A stretch of 64,000 bases of DNA from Ciborinia camelliae (GCA_025890175.1 JANPYM010000008.1:1231337-1295336); one strand, 5' to 3'. Numbered from the stretch's first letter, positions 1-12,328 are shown. A program made the numbers and translations. Notes: generated from the sequence alone by a model not told the origin.

Positions 1-1068
1 CCATGTTTGTACACGTGTATTCGTAAGTACCCATCACGGGATAAATTGACAGACTGATTGGAGCTTAGTTCATTGCCGTAGCATGTTCTATAATCTGCTT
101 TCTTTTTGCGTGTGGCATGAAATGGGATTCCCAACCGAAGGATTCGAACTTGGATCTAAGGTTGGAAATGGCTAAAGAGAAGCGTGACGATGACCATGTT
201 TAGATTTATGACTCCCGCCCTTCTCGGTAAAGGTCTAGCCTTGGATTCAACCAGAGAGCCAGTCACTTTTATGATGCCCAGAACCGGCATTTCCGATTTC
301 GTACGTCAGATTAGTTACCCATTTCATCATTGCCAGTAAGAGTTAGGATACGTCCCCAAGAATCTGTCAAGGCTCTTCTCGACGCAATTAAGCAGGGTTC
401 AGTCAAGAGAAGTTCACGTCAGCATCGATAATTTGAGACAATACGAGAGCCCAATGGTTTAATTGGAGCGGCATGTAGTGCCATTGGTCCACACTTGGAG
501 ATCGACACAGCACTCTGTGATTGGAATCGTGGAGACTCCCTAGTATCTACCAAGGCAAGCCCAACACACAATTCCCTGTTATCTATGAAAATAAAAGATA
601 TCTTTGCAGAGGCACTACATATACCCCTCGCCATATTGAGTCATCGTCCCCTTTTTTATATTGCAATATCATAAAAGCGTGCTCCAGTTATAACATATTT
701 CAAGACTCCTTCGACTGTAATCACAAACAGTTCGACTATTGTCTGGAGATAATTTTCCATGAGCTCACACAAAGTGTCCAGCATGGTAAAGATGGCGAGG
801 AAATATCAAAATTGATACTGAGGTGTGGTTCGCCAGTAGAATTGGAAAGAAGTACAGAGTCGCTCCGAACTAGTGGATTGTAGTCAAATGCGGGTATGGC
901 TAGGAGCAACAGGGATAGAGTACATAAGTCTTTGGTCACGGAGTTAGTTGAGCCAGAGGCAATAAAGCGTTTACGTTAATAAGTTCTGTTCACATTGTCG
1001 CTGATGCCACTTTTTCCATACGGAACATTAATCAAAGCAGGAGAAATTAACTCACTAGTTTACCCACT
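1..1068. other. 5' edge of window, no supported gene
   Basis: No convincing gene is seen here. The longest open frame (about 521-883, plus) starts on a non-ATG codon, matches no family I know and has no flanking intron or promoter signals. It is best treated as chance. The last 100 bases hold the 3' flank of the minus-strand gene that ends at 1069. Confidence 0.5.
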
Positions 1069-2592
1069 TCACAAGTTCCTCCTTAAAGCCAATATCTCGC
1101 TCAACTTCACCACTCCCTTTCCACCCCATCCCGCAACCCCACTCTCAACTTCCGGCCTAACCTGTACATACCATCCCCAGGCCCGCCTATCTAACTCATC
1201 CCTTCCAATATGGTTTACCCAGCTCTCAAACAGTAAATCTAGTGCCCCCATTAGCAATCCTAGATTCTCCTCTTTCTCTTCAGCTACTATCTTCGCAGTT
1301 TTCTTCTTTTTGCTCTTCCCCTTCTCCTCACCTTCATCTTCAGGAGGTGAAGCAAAAGCATTCAAGATATATCTCCTCGCCCCTTCTGGTCGATGAATTG
1401 GCATACTACTTCCACCATTCGGCGAACCCATAGCTTCAATATCTAATCCCCACAATTGCTCTCCTCCTCTGATTCTCCCCGTGATTCTTAAGCGTTGTGA
1501 TAATGCATCGTTAGAAACTTGGGTCATAATCCGCCAACGATCAGGTCCTAACATAACACCCCCGTACCACCTCGATACCACAAGTAGAACCCCGATTATA
1601 TTATTATTTTCAAGTACTCCCAGTATATGTTTGCCACCGCCTGACTCACCATCGTCCTTACAGTCTTCGATGATTCCATGATCGCCTTGAATGCGGAAAG
1701 CTGTAATATTATGACTTGCATCCGAGATAGAGTGATCCTTAAGGAGACTTTGGAGACATGTACGAGCTTGACTGGGTGAAGATACGGATATCGAGCGGGC
1801 AACGAACTTTGAGCCTTTAGATGTTATAGGCGTGGAAATAGCCCATTCATTGTTCGAATCATTCTTGACTGCAATATTATCCACTTTATCCACTTCTTCC
1901 TTCAGCGACTCAACTTCCTCTTTGCTCTCTTCTGCCCCGCTACCATAGCCCCCTCTCTTTAAAACGCCAATCTCCCTCCCCATGATTTTCACCTTCGGCC
2001 ACCCTTTCCCCTCATCCACATCCTTCCCCTTGTCCTTCAGTCCCAAGCTCTCCGCCTTACTCTTACTATTCGCACTAACCAACGCCTGTGCCAAACTTAA
2101 CCTCCCACTCAATCCCTGTCCTGGCATTGTATACTTCAAAAGTTGCAACGTCCATACCAAGACCAGCGGTGCTCTATTTGTATAAATCGTTGTTCTCTCA
2201 ACCTTCTCTTCATCTCTCACACTCTCCGGTAGCTCCAAACTCTTCTCTAGTTCCTCTTCCGTTTGTTCAACCGGTAGGGAATATGCCGATTCGAATGTTT
2301 TAACGCGTTTTGCTCCTCCTTTGCTCGTGGCATCGGTCTCACTCGCAGGTCGTTTTCCTGCTGTTTTTCCTGCATTCTTGCATGCCGTCACTAGAGACTT
2401 CACGGCTTTCTCATCAATAGAAAGCGCGGATTTGAGAGTATCAATGGGAGTTGATGCGAGGGTTGAGATTGAGGGGTTTATGGCTGCGGTTTGTAGAGCT
2501 TTGACGCGTTGCATTGCTGTGAGTATGGGAATTTTATTACGGCCAGTTGTGAGGAGACGGAGAAGATCTTGCATCTCGGCCTGGGAAGCCAT
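1069..2592 (-). CDS. IMPACT N-terminal domain (UPF0029) protein
   Basis: Single-exon gene encoding 507 residues. The C-terminal half, about residues 255-370, carries the IMPACT/YIH1/YigZ signature: FVARSISV followed by an A-rich helix, the SHNITAFRI strand, and the diagnostic VVSRWYGGVMLGPDRWRI near 338-354. IMPACT and YIH1 bind GCN1 and restrain the GCN2 kinase. This protein lacks a visible RWD domain, so it is a family relative rather than YIH1 itself, and that function cannot be transferred. Residues 1-75 are helical. A basic, low-complexity stretch follows (about 76-135), and a conserved-looking helix around 138-172 (YTNRAPLVLVWTLQLLKY) could be a partner-binding segment. Residues 395-425 are charged and Lys/Glu-rich. 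The gene faces away from the seipin gene across a 424 bp shared 5' region. Confidence is high for the domain and low for the role. Confidence 0.85.
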   Translation of the reverse strand: MASQAEMQDLLRLLTTGRNKIPILTAMQRVKALQTAAINPSISTLASTPIDTLKSALSIDEKAVKSLVTACKNAGKTAGKRPASETDATSKGGAKRVKTFESAYSLPVEQTEEELEKSLELPESVRDEEKVERTTIYTNRAPLVLVWTLQLLKYTMPGQGLSGRLSLAQALVSANSKSKAESLGLKDKGKDVDEGKGWPKVKIMGREIGVLKRGGYGSGAEESKEEVESLKEEVDKVDNIAVKNDSNNEWAISTPITSKGSKFVARSISVSSPSQARTCLQSLLKDHSISDASHNITAFRIQGDHGIIEDCKDDGESGGGKHILGVLENNNIIGVLLVVSRWYGGVMLGPDRWRIMTQVSNDALSQRLRITGRIRGGEQLWGLDIEAMGSPNGGSSMPIHRPEGARRYILNAFASPPEDEGEEKGKSKKKKTAKIVAEEKEENLGLLMGALDLLFESWVNHIGRDELDRRAWGWYVQVRPEVESGVAGWGGKGVVKLSEILALRRNL

Positions 2593-3016
2593 TGTGGGTT
2601 ATGTTCTGTTGTATGGCGCAGATTTGGAGATTGTGAACTTGTTTGTGACGGGAGGTTAACCCTTATCCAGAAAAGGAAATTACCCCAAATTATATTTTCT
2701 AATGCTTCGTGGATAAAACTCAAATTGTAGAAATTTATTGATCTTGTGAATTCTTCAATTTTAGGAGGCTTTTTAGAATGGCACGAGTTGACAATATGCG
2801 CCGGTTTCTTCTCCTCACCTGGAGTAAGGGTCACCGGGCGCCGACGTCATTTTATTACCCCAGCATTTTTAAATAAACTTCATCTACCAACCTCATAACG
2901 GAACGCGATTTCACCCCACGCTCCCATTTCAAGTCTCTCAAACTCTCAAACTCTCATACTCTTATATTTCATTTCTCGACAAACAATGTAATCTAATAAC
3001 ACGTTCGCACATCACA
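2593..3016. promoter_or_regulatory. Divergent promoter region, IMPACT gene / seipin
   Basis: This 424 bp gap separates the start codons of two divergently transcribed genes and must hold both promoters. The part next to seipin is CT-rich (about 2920-2985), as is common upstream of fungal start sites. No clear TATA box was identified for either direction. Confidence 0.5.
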
Positions 3017-4416
3017 ATGGTAATTACATGAATTCTTATCACCGCGCACCGTTTCCGTCCCAAATACTTCATACATTCCTCTTCCTTCTCAGATATATCT
3101 AACCATGCCTCTGCGAATAGGACACTATAATTCGCAGGCCAATTGCGATCGCGACCTCAAAGCCGGCGCGCAAAACATATATAAATACCATATTATTCCT
3201 GTCGACGTCGCTTGTATTGTTCGGGTTTGCAGTGGGAGCTTATGCAGTGTTTTATTGGAGCTGGGTACCGGCGGTGGGCGTGGAGCGGAGGGTTTGGTTG
3301 CAATTTGCGTGCGTATATCATTTTGTTTGGGGGGTTTTCATGAACATTATGATTATCATATGTTGATTCTTAAGAGGGAAAAAAGAAAATGGGGATGAGA
3401 TGTGCTAACAAATTCACAAACGCAGACCAGGTCAGCACCCCCATGGCATTGTGCCCCTCGACAATGCCCTTGTAACGCGCCAAGAATACGATATCCAACT
3501 CGAACTACACATGCCACGTTCCCCTCCGAACCTAAAAGCCGGAAATTTCATGGTCCATGTGAATTTCCTCAGACCTACTTATAAAACCTCAAGCTCGGTA
3601 CCAGGCGTCGAACATCTACTGCCTCTGTCAAGAATCACTAAGAATGAAGATGTACTTTTCTCGACTCGGCGACCTACGATACTTACATATGAGAGTGAGT
3701 TGGTATCTGGATTGGGGAAATTGGTAAAGGCACCATTGTATGTGTTAGGGTGGAAGAGGGAAGATGAGAAAATTACGGTGGAGATGGCGGAAGGCGTCAG
3801 TTTTCCGAGAGGAAGTAAGAACGTGCCTAGTGCGGTGGAAGTGGTCGTTGAGAAAGATTCTGGGGAAGTACAAATCTATGGATGCAGAATAGTTATGAGG
3901 GCTAAATTAAGTGGATTGAGATGGTGGATGTGGAATTGGAGAATTGGGAGTGCGATTGTGGGGGTAAGCGCGTTTTGGGGAGCGGAGATGTTGGGGTGTA
4001 TTATTGGATGGGCAATCTTGAAGTTGTGTTTTGGGGGAAGAAAAGAGAATGGGGTGATGAAGGGAAAGGGGGTCGAAAAGACCGAAGATGTGATTAAGCA
4101 AGAGGCAACGGACGATGAGCCGGATCTTTCAGACACTCCGAGAACATTCCCGACGGTGGGAAGACAAATGCCATTGGTATATCCACCTGTGGGTATTAAG
4201 AAGGAAGAAGGTGAAGAAGATAAGGTGTTGGAAGAAACGGTGATTTTGCCGCTCGGAGGGGATGCGGATGATGAGGATGAAGAGGCGGAAGGAAGTTGGC
4301 AAGTTGGTAGGAGAAGTGATTCCGGTCTAGGCACGAGTTTTAGTGAAGGTGGTGCGGGAAGAATGGGGCGACTTAATAGGAGGAGAAGTCGAGGTGGTCC
4401 GGGGAACGGGCTGTAA
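3017..4416 (+). CDS. SEI1: Seipin (lipid droplet biogenesis protein)
   Basis: Reconstructed as exons 3017-3019, 3121-3308 and 3426-4416, giving 393 residues. Exon 1 is only the ATG. The intron 3020-3120 has a GTAATT donor, a TCTAAC branch site and a TAG acceptor, and the reading frame has no other in-frame ATG before the first membrane segment. The second intron (3309-3425) has a GCTAAC branch. Seipin is an ER protein at ER-lipid droplet contacts that controls droplet size. The expected plan is visible: a short cytosolic N-terminus, TM1 about 22-46 (FGFAVGAYAVFYWSW at its end), a luminal beta-rich domain opening with PGQHPHGIV and containing FMVHVNFLRP, and TM2 about 236-265. The cytosolic tail is acidic and low-complexity, ending in an Arg/Gly-rich stretch. 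That tail is longer than in yeast Sei1, as usual in filamentous fungi. Confidence 0.9.
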
Positions 4417-7400
4417 GATGGGTTGACAAATGGAAATTCTGGATGGGATATATGGAAACGGAGATACCCTTACTTGTACGTTTTACATGATTGTTATTTG
4501 AAGGAGTTCAGAATGGGTTTGAAGATTAGATTGAATTACAAATGTTAGTTTAAACTAATTCCAAGAATTAAAAAAGGGATTCATAGTAGTCCTCATTGCC
4601 TCAAATAATACTCTATATAACCTCCAACACACTCTCTACTTTCATTGTTCTAACTAAGTTTCAATGTTACTGCAATACTTCTCAGGAAACTACATCCCAT
4701 CTTAATTCAGAATTCGAAATCAGACTGCCGTTTATTATTCTCTTCTGGAACTAACACTCCTTTCTTTAGCGAGAATTTAAATCTGAGAGTGAAGAATTGC
4801 CGTCAATAAAATGATCATTACGCTTCGACCACAAAGGAACGCTTTGAGTCATTCACATGTAAAATTTTGGAGATTGATTAACTTGGGAATCCTTTTCTTG
4901 CAGCAAAAGAAAGGAGTACCAATTATTGTATTTGTCACTCAACAGGCCATGAGCTTCCTGAGAGGAACATATGCTTGCAATATCGAGGGGGCGGAAAGGA
5001 TTATTTAATTTATATACCCTCCTTAACATCTTTTTGGCTTCATTCTTCGTCCGAAAGACTCTTTGAGTTTGGGGAGAGGTGAATTTTGTCATTATATTTC
5101 AGTACAATACCCCGCATCCCTTGCTTTATCAATATAAGAGCTATAAGAGCTCAGGTTGTATTGAAAGTTTGAGGGTATAAACTTGATATTAGGGGTATGT
5201 TTAGGGCCCAAGGTTTTCGAAGCTGGAAGTTCAGAGAGATGGAAAGTTTATAATTTGTAAAACAGCTGAATTACAAGAGACATCCCGAGGAGGTCTAGAC
5301 TGACAGATATGAAGGCATACTAAGAATAACGAAGAGCGGGAAGTTAGGTGCCATACTCTTCTTAATTAATCAACTTCACTTTGATTGTCTACCCTAGCTT
5401 ACATCTGTGGAAAGGACGATATGGGCGCTTTCATTCCCGGAGAATATGGGAGTTCAAGTGAATTCTGTGGGGAGGGGTCACAATTATTTGCTACCATGAC
5501 TGACATCTTGCCTTGGTAGAGCATCGCGTTTGTATGATGTTGAGTGTTTAGTTCCGGCTTCGGCATTCAAGGTATCAAAATCCGGGATTAGGTATAAAAG
5601 CTCCTTACCTGGCCTGCAAGATAGGAGTATTCGGTGCTCCAGAAAAAGCCCGATGAAAGATTCTATGTTCGAAAACCGAACTGCGGGAGGTGGTGATTAA
5701 GCGTCCGATGATGATCACAGGATGGATAGAAAGGGTAGACTGCTAATTTTGCAGTGGGAGTAGACTTGGAGGCGATGGCGTTAAAGAACTAAGACAGTGG
5801 AATAGAATGGCGTAGATGGTGATGGTAATGGTGATAGTAATATGATCTGAATAATGAAAATGAAAAGTACTACTAGCTCTTTGCGTGTTATGGAAAATCA
5901 ACCAGGAACAGATACTATTATTGTATGTTCTTGGAATATATCTACATGGATACAGAAACATGAGCCATCGCGGCCGGGTCCTGTACAGATTTCTCGCTGA
6001 TTTTATTTTACATCTGAAGCATAGAATCCCCAGTAATGTTATACTATACAACACGAAAGCTTAAGCTTAAGCGCATGCCATCGTCATTGACTCTACTACA
6101 ATATTTTTACATTCTAAAATGCCTGGGGGCATCAGCTATGAGCTCCTTCGATGTCTAGCTACATATCTACGGGTCTTTCCATCTATTGCTAACTGTAAAA
6201 GTAGGTATTCCTGTATAAGTCACACATCTTACGCCCGCTCTCCGCTATAAAAACATACCCATAGGCAACCTTATACTTCGTCATATTTTTGAGCGAATGG
6301 GTGGTACTTCCCATATTCTCCCCGTCTCTACGTCTGTCCCTGCTGCGCATAGACTCTACTATGAACCGAAAGAACTTGGTGGTAAAAACGTTTTCTGTGG
6401 ATAGAAAAGCGGTAATATTATTCGCAGACCCACAAACAACATTCACCTCTCTCGCTTGACCTCCATCCTCCCTCCTCTCTCCACAAAATGCACCTCCAAC
6501 CCTCCAAAAATAAATCCTTTCGCGCCTACAATAAAAGCAAAAAAATGTGACCCGCACATTTCATCATGGGGCTTTAACGCGCGCTTCTCCCCATTTCACA
6601 TTACCTAGTAATGCGGATCTACTAGGCTCGAGCCTAGTATGTTTCGTAACATCAATTGACCAACACGGCCAAGCGGCCGTGTTGATTGATGCTAGGAGAA
6701 GCACTTTTTGAATATTTATCTGGGAAGAGATGAAGAGTGAATATGGATGAGTAGATAGGATGGCGGTGAGAATTTTAGTGTGGTTGGTATTCGGTTGTTT
6801 GACTTGACTTTTGTATTGGCAAATAAATAGAGAAGAGATATGGACTCGTCAAAGATATTGATCCCGACTCTCCAATCTTGGCTCAGCCTTTTGGACGATC
6901 TCACTCATAGAGCATCCTGAATGTATATTAGTTCGATAACAAGGAAAGGTTATGTATTGACAATGGGATACTAAAACCTTCCACTGGCAAGCATCAGCAG
7001 AACTTCTTTCTCTCACTTAACAACACCCATCACAGTAGCCCATCTAAAGTTGCCGGTTGTCATTCAAAGCAGAGCGCAAAGCTTATATTTCTACTCATAA
7101 CTTAGAAACCTTTTTGTTAGGGGGTGAGGGGAAACTTTTAACTTAAGCTGTTGATTTTATATAGAGATCTCATATTCTACTTCATTTTTACATATCTATT
7201 TATCTAAAATCTGCCTATCCTGATCTTTGGGTGATAATTAACGCAACGGAGGTGAATTAGATAAAGAGAAAAGAAAGTACAACAGAAGTGAACTGCTTAT
7301 ATAACGTACTCTTTCTTTTAAAAGAGGACATCTCTATGGATACAAAGAAATTCTACGACAGAAGAATTAGACTCTAGAAGGGACAACTCTGTTACTCTGG

Positions 7401-8717
7401 CTATACATAGGTTTCGAGTTTGATGCGAATGTTTTTCATTGAAAACTGCAAATGCGTTTTGGAGCAGGAGAACAAAAGTGCCGAAATGCCTGATAGTAAT
7501 TTTTTTATATGACAACGTATATGAAAAATGATCCCCCAACAACCGAGCGTTGTTTTTGCGTCATCTATCCACCCCTCTCCTTACCATGCATTGAACTTCA
7601 TTCATACAGATACGAAGAGGAATGCATTTACAACCCATACTGGTATTCTAGACCACCTTTTAGCACTCCAACTCATTTTTGGCTGTCTGGTAAGGTCATG
7701 GGTATGCATCAAACTATCTCTGATCGTGGATTCCTATGCCTGACTAAACTCGCCGAGTCTTAATAGAGAATCTAAATGCAAGTGTCAATAGGATAGACTA
7801 TTAAATTATGTTCCGAGAATAAACGATACACGTACATGGGAGATGTGTGTATTTTGAGGTTATATGCCAGGGACGAGTCGGGTGAGGTGAGTATGAATTG
7901 ATGAATTAATCTGATGGAATGAATAAACTTTATAATTAGACAGAATATTGTAAAATGGCAGCGAAAAAGACCTATGATGCATTGCATTTGCCACTCTTAC
8001 GAGATCCTCCATAAAAATACCCCAGATCTGCAAACTTGCTTCACTGGTTACAAATTGGTAGTAAGAGTCCGCACAGGCAGGGCATAATCAGTATTCTCAA
8101 ATAGATCTCCCCGGAGCCATATAGGCAAAACTACGAGTAGCCCCCGAAAGAAGTTTTGAAAGGTGGTGGAGATTAGTCATTGTCAGATGAGAGTTTGATA
8201 CGTGGAAAAGGCAAAGTGTTCCTTCCACTTTTTGGTTTCGTGAGATCCAGGGCTCGGACAAGAGCAATGCCATCTACACTTGCCGACATTCTCATATGTG
8301 GAAGTGCCACGTCCTCATCGTTGTACCAATGATGAGCCGACGGGTCAACATGGTAATGCATAAATTTGATAGTTGAACTGTGTGGGGTTTGTGGATTTGT
8401 TCGATTCGATAGGACACACACTTGATGCGCAGGGCAGCAATGGCTTTAGTATAGATTGCCAGGTCTGAGACTACCAGCACAGTTGTAATGTATAACAGGC
8501 TGCCCCTGGAGGTGAGATGGTGTTCCCTGGCTTGTGTGAGAATAAATATTCACAATGTTCCATTCGAATTGTTGAAAGACTCCCACCCTGTATCTCCGCT
8601 CCAAAACGCCGGCCCAATGCTGTATTCGTACAGATGATAAAAAGTGTCCGCCTCGCTAGCCCCTGGTGCTTCATTTTTTTGCCCTGCTGTCACCTCAAAT
8701 AGCTCCAACAACCGTCC
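4417..8717. other. 4.3 kb gene-poor intergenic region
   Basis: No gene could be supported. Open frames on both strands are under about 125 codons, without splice signals or recognisable domains. Notable content: a 20 bp perfect palindrome at 6620-6639 and a long hairpin at 6650-6691 (listed separately). The rest is moderately AT-rich single-copy-looking DNA containing the 3' flanks of the seipin gene and of COX19. Confidence 0.5.
6620..6691. repeat. Palindrome plus adjacent hairpin
   Basis: 6620-6639 is a perfect 20 bp palindrome (TACTAGGCTCGAGCCTAGTA). Eleven bases later, 6661-6684 forms a perfect 10 bp stem (CAACACGGCC / GGCCGTGTTG) with an AAGC loop. It is extended by outer arms CATCAAT (6650-6656) and ATTGATG (6685-6691), with a 4-base bulge. 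The GC-rich stem stands out from its AT-rich surroundings. It could be a terminal structure of a small mobile element or a transcript hairpin. Confidence 0.7.
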
Positions 8718-9372
8718 TCACCACCTCAACTCATTCTTATGTTTATTCGCATCCCCGGCCCCTTCCTTCCCCTCATCTTTCTTCTCAGCCCCGTTCGACT
8801 CAGGCCCCTCATCTGGAAATCCCAAATTCTTGAATTCATCTTTCGCCATCAAATTCCTGTAGGACACCAAATCTATTAGTCCTCAACATCCCAAAGCATC
8901 CCTCATATCCTACTTCTACTTCCAACCAGATTATATACGAATAAAACTCCAGCAACCCACCTATCCATCCGACACGACAAATATGATTTTGCCAAGCCCC
9001 TGCATTCCGGATCATTCATGCCTCGAACTTTCTTCATGCAAATGAGATAACTTTGCATGACTGATTTGCATTCCCCTGTAATCGTATTGTGGAATTAGTA
9101 GATCATTCTACCAATGCTTCATATCCTCGGCCCATTTTGCGCTCCATATCATATCTAGGTTTTCGCATTCGTAGAGTCGTATCCAGGCAAAGAAAGGCAA
9201 ATCATACCATCATGATCCAGTGGAAAACTTCCTCTTTCTGGTCTACACCCCCAACCCAAAATTAGCCTTAAATTTTCCCAAAACGTCTCCGAAGATTCAA
9301 TGGGAAGAGATTGACTTACGGAGAAGGTTTATTATTAATCATACGCCCACCCGGGCTTCCAAATGTACTCAT
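8718..9372 (-). CDS. COX19: Cytochrome c oxidase assembly factor COX19
   Basis: Four exons on the minus strand, in order 9372-9320, 9242-9208, 9075-8961 and 8856-8718, giving 113 residues. All introns have GT/AG ends, and the phases join cleanly. COX19 is a soluble intermembrane-space protein imported by the Mia40 relay and needed with COX11 for copper delivery to cytochrome c oxidase. The twin CX9C motif is intact: ECK...LIC and ECR...LSC each have nine residues between cysteines. The family hallmarks [10 protein letters not shown] at the N-terminus, [12 protein letters not shown] and [14 protein letters not shown] are all present. The tail (about 84-113) is a charged, Lys/Glu-rich extension of the kind seen in fungal members. 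Exon 2 is only 35 bases, so simple ORF finding misses this gene. It diverges from the GFA-domain gene across 414 bp. Confidence 0.95.
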
Positions 9373-9786
9373 GGTTGTTGATTTATGTTTATTTGCGAAA
9401 TGATCTGACGTTATTGATAATTTGGATGAACTCTAGTCGGAGCGGACTTTCTATTGTTCCGGGTGCATTTACCCCGGATTTATGACGTAAGCCTAGAGAG
9501 CTCCAAAGAGGGGTTGGCCGATGTTAATATGACATTTCCAAGGTCATTAGTAAACACGCGATATAAAATTGTCCGAATAGTGAATTATGATGACAAATGC
9601 GCTATCTATGATCTAATATTGAACACTAGCACTCCTCGGAATAGCCTCAATATACAACTTATAATCCCTCTTATGCTTCCCTGCGTACAGTAACTTCTGA
9701 CAAAAATATATCCATCAAAGTTTCCTACTGCTGTGCTTTTAACTACAATATCCATCAACTCACTTATCACATAAACACTACCCAAA
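9373..9786. promoter_or_regulatory. Divergent promoter region, COX19 / GFA gene
   Basis: This 414 bp gap between two opposed start codons must hold both promoters. A GACGTAAG sequence (9484-9491) resembles a half CRE/ATF site but is not proof of one. The short open frame across 9454-9693 has no features of a gene. Confidence 0.45.
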
Positions 9787-10402
9787 ATGCCAATGTAAGC
9801 TTTTCCCTTTTAAATCAACACCTCATCTAAACCCACCCAACTAACCCCTACCCCAGGAAACTAGAAGGAAGTTGCCAATGCGGCCTTGTGGAATTTTCCC
9901 TCGAATCCCATACTCCTGTTCCGTATCAACTTTGCGCATGTTCCATCTGTCGTAAATGTTGTGGATATGGCGGGAGTGTCAACCTTGGAGGTATTGCCTC
10001 TTCTCTCCAAATCACCCAAGGAAAAGAATATATCAAGTACTCCCCCCCCCCCCACCACCCATTTCCTAAACCAAACTAATCCTTACCTTCCCCTCAAGAA
10101 AATACACCGCCACATCCGACCGTGGCAAACCGACCGCCAAAAAATGCACTTCCGAACGCAATTTCGGCAGTGAATGTGCGTCGATGCTCTGGCTATGGGA
10201 TAAAACATGGCCGGAGTTAATTCATCCTTTTGCGAGTGCTATTGATACGGAATTACCGGTTGCGAAGGAGATGGTTTGTGTGAAGGTAGATAGTAAGCCG
10301 GAGTATGTGAGGTGGCCTGAGGGAAAGAAGAAGATTTATGAGGGGTATGGAGAGTTTAGTATTGAGGGATGGCATAAGGAGAAGGGGGTATGGATTGAGT
10401 GA
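9787..10402 (+). CDS. GFA/CENP-V domain protein (Mss4-like fold)
   Basis: Exons 9787-9794, 9857-10036 and 10099-10402 encode 163 residues. Coding exon 1 has just eight bases (ATG CCA AT). The second intron contains a run of twelve C. The protein is a member of the glutathione-dependent formaldehyde-activating (GFA) family, small zinc proteins of the Mss4-like fold. Visible zinc-site motifs are GSCQCG (about 7-12) and CSICRKCCGYGG (about 29-40). KYTATSDRGK and the KKCTSERNFGSECAS region, with further cysteines, follow. Most fungal GFA paralogues have no shown enzyme activity and many sit near other metabolic genes, so the substrate is unknown. Its only close neighbour is COX19, divergently transcribed. 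Confidence 0.88.
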
Positions 10403-11475
10403 GGAGTGAAACGAGGTGGGCTAGGAATGGATAGGTAGGATAGGGGTTTGTGGGGAGTTTTGGGGGATTATGAGGGTATTCCATATGTGGTCTGTGGAGG
10501 GCGTTCATATTTGGGAACTCACGAGGTTCTACGATTATTTTCTATGGTTGCTTTACTATTTTCATCCCTTCGCTAAAAGCAAATTCGACAGATCAACTCC
10601 ATTGAAAAACACGAGAATTCAAAATTCTACTTAGATATTCTGTGAGGCAGGTCATTGCTATTAACGATAATAAAAGGCTATGCATCTGATGTCCTCAGCC
10701 AAATATTTCAAAGGTTGAATACGCCAAAAGATTCGAGTTTGCTATACCTACTCTGAGGTATCACTATTACTATCCGCGCGGCAGTGCTAAGGATAATCAT
10801 AAGCTTAACAATTATCAATACAACCTTACGCGTTTTAAGAGTGACTAGCCTCATCATCATATTATACATCCAATACGCCCATCTACTACTTGAGCCGCCA
10901 GCAGATACCTGCCCCTGAATTCGCATCTTCAATCAGATCAATATTAACAAGGCTAGCTGATGGAACCGATTGGACGTAAGACGCTTATCCATCATGCAGT
11001 AAGCATCATTGCCCCATGCCAACCCTCTAAAATGCAACAACACTCGATTTCGAAGCGCGTGGAGCGCTTACGGCCCCCAATTTTGACAGCGACCATCTAG
11101 TCTTGATGGAACGATGTAACCCATCATGAGAGAAACATAATCAGATAAGTTGTCTACTGATACCTCTGACTCATAGCTCATATTCTTGAGGCTTAAAATG
11201 TTTTATATATAGAATTTTCCATTCAGTTTTCTGGTGAACATTGCTTCTGAATAAATGGAATTGAGACAAGTCCTCTAAATGCAACTTCAATACAGCATAC
11301 CTGTATATTAATGGCACAGTGCTTGTGAAAGAAGATGCAGCTCGGTTTGAGATATCTTACACGATGAAAAATATACATATAGCCCAACATGGTTTGAATA
11401 TATATATATATATATATGTGCTGGTTTTGTCTCGAGCCCTCGAGGTAAACCCAAGCCATTTTTCTTTTGTCGAGC
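10403..11475. other. Intergenic, no supported gene
   Basis: About 1.07 kb between the GFA gene and the membrane-protein gene. An AT dinucleotide microsatellite lies at about 11396-11417, within the likely promoter of the downstream gene. No other feature could be supported. Confidence 0.5.
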
Positions 11476-12328
11476 ATGGATTTCATTACTCGAGTTCCCA
11501 ACATACATTTCCTTCTCCTCCTTTGCTTACCATCAGCCTTGGCAGACGATACCCAAAGTACCGCATTCAGTAACAAAGCCTCGTGTTATTCTCTACCATA
11601 TGGGGGGTGGGGATTTTTCTCTCATATCTTAACATACCATACCATTATCATGATACGTTGCAAGAGGAAACCTGGTGCACCATGGAGTAGACGTTCGAAA
11701 GATAGTAGAGCATGGAATAAAGTGATTGGTGCTGTGAAGCTCCTCTTTACTCTGATACCAGCAATCAAAACAATGGTTACGTGTAACCATGCATGGTGCG
11801 TTGAGTCTTTCTTCCATTTCCTCTGCACATACAAATACATATTTTTCTTTCTAATAGTCTTTCGCCCATAGGCAATTTGAAACCATAGCAGCAATGAAGC
11901 TAGCCCTCTCTCTCACATCCGGTTTCGTGGTCATCTTCCCCTCAGCCTGGTGGGCGCTCCTCTACCTCCCCGGCGTCATAGCTGGTACCGCCGGCACCAT
12001 CTCACTCGCATCATCGAACTTTACCGGGAAAATGAGTACCATCACTGCTGTATTTGGCGGGGTCGGTCTTGCATTCTGCATCGCGACCGTGATGATATTC
12101 TGGTGCCGGAATAAGTATGAAACAGAAAGAGCTTTTGCTAAAGGAATATTAAAAGCTTGTCTGCTGGCTTGTTTGGTATTTGGTGCGCTGTATTCGGATT
12201 GGGTGTTGGCGATTGTGGCGGATAATTTGACCGGATATCCATTTGGTCAGTCAAAATTGGTTCAAGGGCTGTGGATCTTGTATATGACTGGGAAAAGATT
12301 GAATTTATTGTCGCAGGCGACAGGCTGA
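11476..12328 (+). CDS. Multi-pass membrane protein, unknown function
   Basis: Two exons, 11476-11795 and 11872-12328, join in frame (TG|G encoding Trp) to give 258 residues. The N-terminus MDFITRVPNIHFLLLLCLPS looks like a cleaved signal peptide of about 23 residues. Hydrophobic segments follow at about WGFFSHILTYHTIIM, VIGAVKLLFTLIPA, MKLALSLTSGFVVIFP plus WWALLYLPGVIAG, ITAVFGGVGLAFCIAT and ILKACLLACLVFGALY, so five or six passes. The CYSLPYGGWGF motif just after the signal peptide and the Trp at the splice junction resemble an unnamed family of euascomycete integral membrane proteins that I recall only loosely. No catalytic motif is seen. The start was chosen as the first ATG in frame with the signal peptide. 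Confidence 0.65.

Noticed and set aside
128..165. GATTCGAAC on the plus strand, resembling a reversed tRNA B box
   Set aside because: The T stem does not pair and no A box or acceptor stem lies at the right distance.
521..883. Open frame of 120 codons near the left edge
   Set aside because: No ATG start at its head, no domain and no splice or promoter support; composition fits chance.
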